Shown: piece after piece, positions 59,999 to 64,000 of the stretch | Layout of the letters: every line of letters starts with the position of its first letter | How positions within the stretch are numbered: position 1 is the first letter of the stretch | Source: VXYK01 sp965221585 | GTDB lineage: Bacteria; Actinomycetota; Acidimicrobiia; Acidimicrobiales; Aldehydirespiratoraceae | Assembly (NCBI GenBank): GCA_965221585.1 | Contig: OZ244898.1 | Location: 2,542,001 to 2,606,000, forward strand | Direction of reading: 5' to 3' | Length of the DNA stretch: 64,000 bases | Notes under the pieces: generated by a model | The model's input: only the letters and a program-made list of their open reading frames with translations | Databases searched by the model: none | Told to the model about the DNA's origin: nothing | Made by a program: the position numbers and the translations under genes

Positions 59999-62272
59999 AT
60001 GCTGTCTCGGCTCGGACGTTGGTGCTTTCGCAAGCGCAGGGTTGTCCTGGGCCTGTGGATCGTGGGGTTGGCGGGACTGTTCGGGGCGGCAGTAGCGATC
60101 GGCGGAGGCTTCACCGCCGAACAGACACTGCCGGGCTCAGAGACCGAAGCCGGATTCGATGCCCTCGACGAACACTTCGGGGCTTTCGGCGGGGCAGGCA
60201 GCGGACTCACCGGCACGATCGTGTTCTCCGCCGAGCAGGGCGTCGACGATCCTGCCGTGGTCTCGGTCATGGAGCAGATGTTCAGCGAAGCCGGCGCCGT
60301 CGAAGGCGTCCAGATCCTGTCTCCCTACGAGTCAGGCAGGCTCCGCGGCGGCGGAATCGCGCCCGACAACAAGATCGCGTATGCGGACATTCAGTTGGGC
60401 AGCGAAGTCGACCAGGAAAGCGCAGGCGATATCGGCGCCGAAGTCAGCGACCTGATCCCAACCCTTGAGGGACTACAGGTCGAGATCGGTGGAGCCGTGC
60501 TGGCCGGAGTCGAGCCGCCACAATCGGAGTTGATCGGTGTCGCCTTCGCCATATTCATCCTCATCCTCGCCACCGGTTCGGTGCTGGGCATGGGACTTCC
60601 CATTGGCGTTGCTCTGTTCGGCGTGGCAGGCGGGTTGACGGCCACGGTATTGGCATCCAACCTCTCCGGTGGTCCGGAGTTCGCGACCACCCTCGCCACC
60701 ATGATCGGTCTCGGCGTAGGGATCGACTACACGCTCTTTCTTGTCACTCGATACCGGGAACTGTTGCGGGAAGGGGCAGGTCCGGCCGATGCCGCGGTGG
60801 GTGCGATGAGCACCGCCGGACGCGCCGTGCTGTTCGCAGGGATCACCGTGGTGGTCTCGCTGCTGGGTCTGATGGTTATCGGCCTTCCGTTCGTGACCGG
60901 GATCGGCGTCGCTGCCTCAGTCACGGTCCTGGTAACGCTGATCTCATCGTTGACCTTGATGCCTGCGTTGGTCGGGTTTGCCGGTGACCGTCTCGAAGTT
61001 ACCCGCAGGCGGGGAATCATCGCGGCCTCTCTGGTGGCGGTCGCGTTGTTCGGCGTCGGCTTCGGAATCAGCCCTTTGATCCTTGGTGTGCCGCTGGCGA
61101 TCGTCGTTCTGATCGCCGGTTTCTTTGTCCCCGCGCTGCGTAAGCCTCTGGCCCCGCGAACGGTCAAACCACTACGGGAAACCGTGGCGTTCCGCTGGAG
61201 TCGTTTCGTGCAGGCCCGCCCGCTGACGGTCGCGCTGGTGGGCACCGCGATTCTGCTGTTGATCTCCGCACCGCTGCTAGGGATCCGCCTCGGATTCTCC
61301 GACGAGAGCAATTTCAGCGAGGAAACCACGACCCGAAAGGCCTATGACCTGCTGGCCGAGGGTTTCGGCCCGGGGTTCAACGGACCGTTCCTGATCACCG
61401 CGGTCGTCAACAGCGAAGCTGACGCGCAGGGTATCGGTGCGCTGGTGTCGGCTGTGGCCGACGACCCCGGTGTGGCCGCGGTGCCCCAGGTGTTGCCCAA
61501 CAATCCAGCTTCTCCTGACGCGTTCTTGATCCGTGCGGTCCCCCACACTGCGCCTCAGGACCAGGCGACCGAACAGCTGGTCACCCGGCTCCGAGATGTG
61601 GTCATCCCAGGAGCCATCGAAGGCACCACGCTGGCCGTGGCGCTCACCGGTGAGACTGCTGCAGGAATCGATTTCTCTGACTATCTGAGCGATCGAATGC
61701 CCGTCTTTTTTACGGCTGTGCTGGTGTTCTCGTTCATCTTGCTGATGGCGGTCTTTCGATCGCTGTTGGTGCCGTTGAAAGCCGTGGTCATGAACCTGCT
61801 GTCGATCAGCGCGGCTTACGGGATCGTCGTGGCCGTGTTTCAGTGGGGTTGGTTGAGCGACATTACCGGAGCCGATCCAGGGCCGATCGAGCCGTTCATT
61901 CCGATGATGATGTTCGCCATCGTCTTCGGTCTGTCGATGGACTACGAAGTGTTCCTGCTCAGCCGTATACGCGAGGAATTTGAACGCACCGGTGATCCGG
62001 TGACTTCGGTGAGCGACGGTCTGGCCGCGACGGCTCGGGTGATTACGGCTGCGGCCGCCATCATGGCGTTCGTATTCGGCAGTTTCATGCTGGAGGATCT
62101 ACGCGTGGCTGCCGTGTTCGGCTTGGGTCTGGCCTCGGCCATTGTCCTCGACGCCACTCTGGTGCGAATGTTGCTGGTACCTGCAACTATGGAGTTGCTG
62201 GGTTCGAAGAATTGGTGGATGCCGAAGTGGCTCGACCGGATCGTCCCCCGCCTGGAGATCGAGGGCCGCTGA
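59999..62272 (+). CDS. MMPL family RND transporter
   Basis: A 757-residue RND-type membrane protein with two repeats, each one TM helix, a large extracytoplasmic domain and a TM bundle (about residues 15-38 and 175-345, then 405-425 and 570-720). MMPL signatures are LGVGIDYTLFLVTRYRE in the first half and VFGLSMDYEVFLLSRIREE in the second. Such proteins export lipids or related compounds. It lies one base before the start of a DUF3179 lipoprotein gene and near an acyl-CoA ligase, suggesting a lipid-related unit. Confidence 0.93.
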   Translation: MLSRLGRWCFRKRRVVLGLWIVGLAGLFGAAVAIGGGFTAEQTLPGSETEAGFDALDEHFGAFGGAGSGLTGTIVFSAEQGVDDPAVVSVMEQMFSEAGAVEGVQILSPYESGRLRGGGIAPDNKIAYADIQLGSEVDQESAGDIGAEVSDLIPTLEGLQVEIGGAVLAGVEPPQSELIGVAFAIFILILATGSVLGMGLPIGVALFGVAGGLTATVLASNLSGGPEFATTLATMIGLGVGIDYTLFLVTRYRELLREGAGPADAAVGAMSTAGRAVLFAGITVVVSLLGLMVIGLPFVTGIGVAASVTVLVTLISSLTLMPALVGFAGDRLEVTRRRGIIAASLVAVALFGVGFGISPLILGVPLAIVVLIAGFFVPALRKPLAPRTVKPLRETVAFRWSRFVQARPLTVALVGTAILLLISAPLLGIRLGFSDESNFSEETTTRKAYDLLAEGFGPGFNGPFLITAVVNSEADAQGIGALVSAVADDPGVAAVPQVLPNNPASPDAFLIRAVPHTAPQDQATEQLVTRLRDVVIPGAIEGTTLAVALTGETAAGIDFSDYLSDRMPVFFTAVLVFSFILLMAVFRSLLVPLKAVVMNLLSISAAYGIVVAVFQWGWLSDITGADPGPIEPFIPMMMFAIVFGLSMDYEVFLLSRIREEFERTGDPVTSVSDGLAATARVITAAAAIMAFVFGSFMLEDLRVAAVFGLGLASAIVLDATLVRMLLVPATMELLGSKNWWMPKWLDRIVPRLEIEGR

Positions 62273-62273
62273 G

Positions 62274-63767
62274 ATGCGGGATTCCATGATGGGTCCCCGT
62301 GTTGTTGCGTTGCTTATTGCCCTGGGATTGATGGCAACTTCCTGCGGAGGTGCCGATCCTGTGAGCGAGGTTGCTCCACCCGCTAGTGGCGAGGTTGCCG
62401 ACGAGTCCGACGAGGTTGCCGCTTCAGCCGAGGCCGAGCCTTCCACCGACGAAGCTGAACCGACCACCCCCGAGATCAGTGACAGCCCCTTCGGTCCCGC
62501 GCCGGCGTCACCGAGTGGGCCGCTTGACCCCGAATTGGTGGCCGATCTGGACGCGCTGTTCGGTTCGTTGACCACAGCCCCGGATCTCGAAGCGATCGAT
62601 CGGATAGGTACCTCCGGTGATCCGAGGGCGGCGTGGCTGCTCACCGACCTGCTTAGGTTCGTCCGAATCGGCGAGAGCCTTACCGGTGCCTGGGAATCGC
62701 TGACCGGCGTGCCGGTACCGAACGATGTCAATGTGTCGCCGTGGGGATTCACCACCGATCACATGATCGCCTGGGATGTACCCGCCCCACCCGGGTACAT
62801 CGACTGGAAACGCCAACTCTTCGAGCTCGTCGAACCGCGTTGGGCCCCGCTGTTCGACGACCCGGACGCCAAGGTCGACTGGCGCTGGGTGTCATGGGGC
62901 GGCGTGTACATCGACGACCGGCCGGTCGGCCAGACCAACATCGGCTGCCCTCAGGGTTGCATCCCGGCGCTCAACGACCCGGCGCTCACGTCCGCTGCCG
63001 AAGGTTCCTGGTATCCCGACACCTCCATCGTGTTCGGAGTGGTAGTCGGCGACGAGGCTGTGGCGTTCCCGAAGAACATCATGGAAATCCACGAGATGGT
63101 CAACATCACCATCGGCGGCCGCCGTCTGGGCTTCCCCTACTGCACGCTCTGCGGGTCGGCTCAGGCGTACTTCACCGACGATGTGGCGCCCGGGATCGAT
63201 CTCAATGGTTTCGACACCTACGAACTGCGGACCTCCGGTCTGTTGAGCAGGTCGAACAAGGTGATGTTCGAGTTCCACACCATGTCGGTGATGGACACCT
63301 TCACAGGCGAGGCGCTCAGCGGACCGTTGCGTGAAGCCGGTGTGGTGCTCGAACAGACCAGTGTGCGCACGGCCACCTGGGGCGACTGGAAGGCGTCTCA
63401 CCCCGACACCAGGATCGTCGCCTCCGACGGCGGGATCGGACGAAGCTATCCCCGTGATCCGCTGCGTGGCCGGGACGACCATGGGCCGATCTTCCCGATC
63501 GGCGATGTCGACGGGAGACTCGAAGTGCAGGAACCGGTGGTAGGGGTGATCGCCGATGACGGCACCCCGGTCGCCTTTCCGGTCGCGGCAATAGAGCCGC
63601 TGACCGCCGATGGTGCCTCGGTCAGCTTCGGTGGCGTCACCGTGAGTTCCGACGGTGCCGGTTTCGACGCCGTGTCCGAATCAACCGGCGATCCACTGGC
63701 CGCGCATCAAGCTTTCTGGTTCGCTTGGAGCCAGTTCCACACCGACACCCTGTTGTTTCTAGGCTGA
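62274..63767 (+). CDS. DUF3179 domain lipoprotein
   Basis: A 497-residue exported lipoprotein: signal peptide with lipobox (LMATSCGG), an acidic Ala/Glu/Ser-rich linker to about residue 90, then a DUF3179 domain with VAFPKNIMEIHEMVN, LGFPYCTLCGSAQAYF (CxxC), FEFHTMSVMDTFTG and the C-terminal FAWSQFHTDTLLF. The CxxC and histidines suggest metal or redox binding, but no function is established. ATG 62274 begins one base after the transporter stop; ATG 62286 is a possible later start. Confidence 0.88.
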   Translation: MRDSMMGPRVVALLIALGLMATSCGGADPVSEVAPPASGEVADESDEVAASAEAEPSTDEAEPTTPEISDSPFGPAPASPSGPLDPELVADLDALFGSLTTAPDLEAIDRIGTSGDPRAAWLLTDLLRFVRIGESLTGAWESLTGVPVPNDVNVSPWGFTTDHMIAWDVPAPPGYIDWKRQLFELVEPRWAPLFDDPDAKVDWRWVSWGGVYIDDRPVGQTNIGCPQGCIPALNDPALTSAAEGSWYPDTSIVFGVVVGDEAVAFPKNIMEIHEMVNITIGGRRLGFPYCTLCGSAQAYFTDDVAPGIDLNGFDTYELRTSGLLSRSNKVMFEFHTMSVMDTFTGEALSGPLREAGVVLEQTSVRTATWGDWKASHPDTRIVASDGGIGRSYPRDPLRGRDDHGPIFPIGDVDGRLEVQEPVVGVIADDGTPVAFPVAAIEPLTADGASVSFGGVTVSSDGAGFDAVSESTGDPLAAHQAFWFAWSQFHTDTLLFLG

Positions 63768-63773
63768 GGACTC

Positions 63774-64000
63774 ATGGAAGTACCGCTGACCATTGCTGAT
63801 CATCTACGGCGGGCCTCGCTTGTGTACGGCGACCGCATCGGAATCATCGACGAACCCGACCAGGTGGCGCCGTCGCTCGGCAGCCTGACCTACCGGCGAT
63901 TCGAAGAACTCGCCTCCGGACTGGCCGCGGGCCTCGACGATCTCGGCATCGGCCTCGGAGCGCGTGTGGCGATGGTCTCGCACAACGCCGCCCGAGTGCT
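63774..64000 (+). CDS. AMP-dependent acyl-CoA synthetase, N-terminal part (cut by right edge)
   Basis: An open frame from ATG 63774 to the window end, 75 codons, beginning MEVPLTIADHLRRASLVYGD and containing LTYRRFEELASGLAAGLDDL and GARVAMVSHNAARV, the N-terminal pattern of adenylate-forming ligases. GAGGA precedes the start. It is 6 bases after the DUF3179 gene, so part of the same unit. Catalytic motifs lie beyond the window. Confidence 0.85.
   Translation, partial: MEVPLTIADHLRRASLVYGDRIGIIDEPDQVAPSLGSLTYRRFEELASGLAAGLDDLGIGLGARVAMVSHNAARV

Noticed and set aside
1..64000. tRNA, rRNA, CRISPR array, insertion sequence, integrase or prophage
   Set aside because: I found no cloverleaf-like CCA-ended gene, no regularly spaced repeats with unique spacers, and no transposase, integrase or phage protein among the translated frames.

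Overview
The window looks like a piece of a high-GC, aerobic, heterotrophic actinobacterial chromosome, most likely from the class Acidimicrobiia or a close relative. The clues are a G+C content of roughly 60-65% by eye, frequent GTG starts, a DUF3039 protein, a DM13 protein, a menaquinone cluster, an actinobacterial-type LexA box (TCGAAC-N4-GTTTGG) before dinB, and many acyl-CoA ligases, acyl-CoA dehydrogenases and cytochrome P450s. Taxonomy is inferred; there is no rRNA, tRNA, CRISPR array, prophage or recognisable insertion sequence here. Coding density is very high and no gap exceeds about 170 bases.

Layout. 1-6940 (minus) is an acyl-CoA catabolic operon: an HMG-CoA-synthase-like/DUF35 fusion, an SCP-x-type thiolase, two acyl-CoA dehydrogenases and a two-domain CaiB/BaiF CoA-transferase cut by the left edge. 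7079-11037 (plus) is a more GC-rich two-gene unit for methylated amines: a non-pyrrolysine MttB-family methyltransferase and a dimethylglycine-dehydrogenase-like flavoprotein. 11060-20190 (minus) runs from a MerR-isochorismate synthase fusion through menD, menH and menC to an SMP-30 lactonase, a histidine phosphatase, a zinc alcohol dehydrogenase and a nucleotidyltransferase. 20342-26843 (plus) encodes an AddB/AddA helicase-nuclease. 26876-35373 holds a MarR repressor with a clear operator/promoter, two P450s, two acyl-CoA ligases, an enoyl-CoA hydratase and pseudouridine-5'-phosphate glycosidase. 35490-44868 (plus) carries a transaminase/omega-amidase pair, SurE, an ABC-F ATPase, acetoacetyl-CoA synthetase, an alpha/beta hydrolase and a SulP transporter. 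44878-57102 holds RarD, a molybdopterin oxidoreductase, small proteins, a PAP2 enzyme, a DM13 protein, a C-terminally short hydroxyacyl-CoA dehydrogenase, an MFS exporter, a UvrD/HRDC helicase and a solute-binding lipoprotein. 57201-64000 (plus) has dinB, a cN-II-like nucleotidase, an MMPL transporter, a DUF3179 lipoprotein and the start of another acyl-CoA ligase.

The most notable items are: (1) isochorismate synthase fused to an N-terminal MerR DNA-binding domain, whose own promoter has a perfect TATAAT next to paired GAGT-N4-ACTC palindromes, suggesting an autoregulatory enzyme at the entry to menaquinone synthesis; (2) a short dispersed repeat of about 30 bases present five times in frame inside menD, once in an acyl-CoA ligase gene and twice between genes; (3) a MarR-type operator of three TTCC-CA-GGAA palindromes set around a near-consensus promoter; (4) a 16-codon leader ORF with a very strong ribosome binding site coupled to a helicase with an N-terminal zinc-binding motif. 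Together the genes describe an aerobic lipid or steroid/isoprenoid degrader with its own menaquinone branch and several DNA-repair functions.
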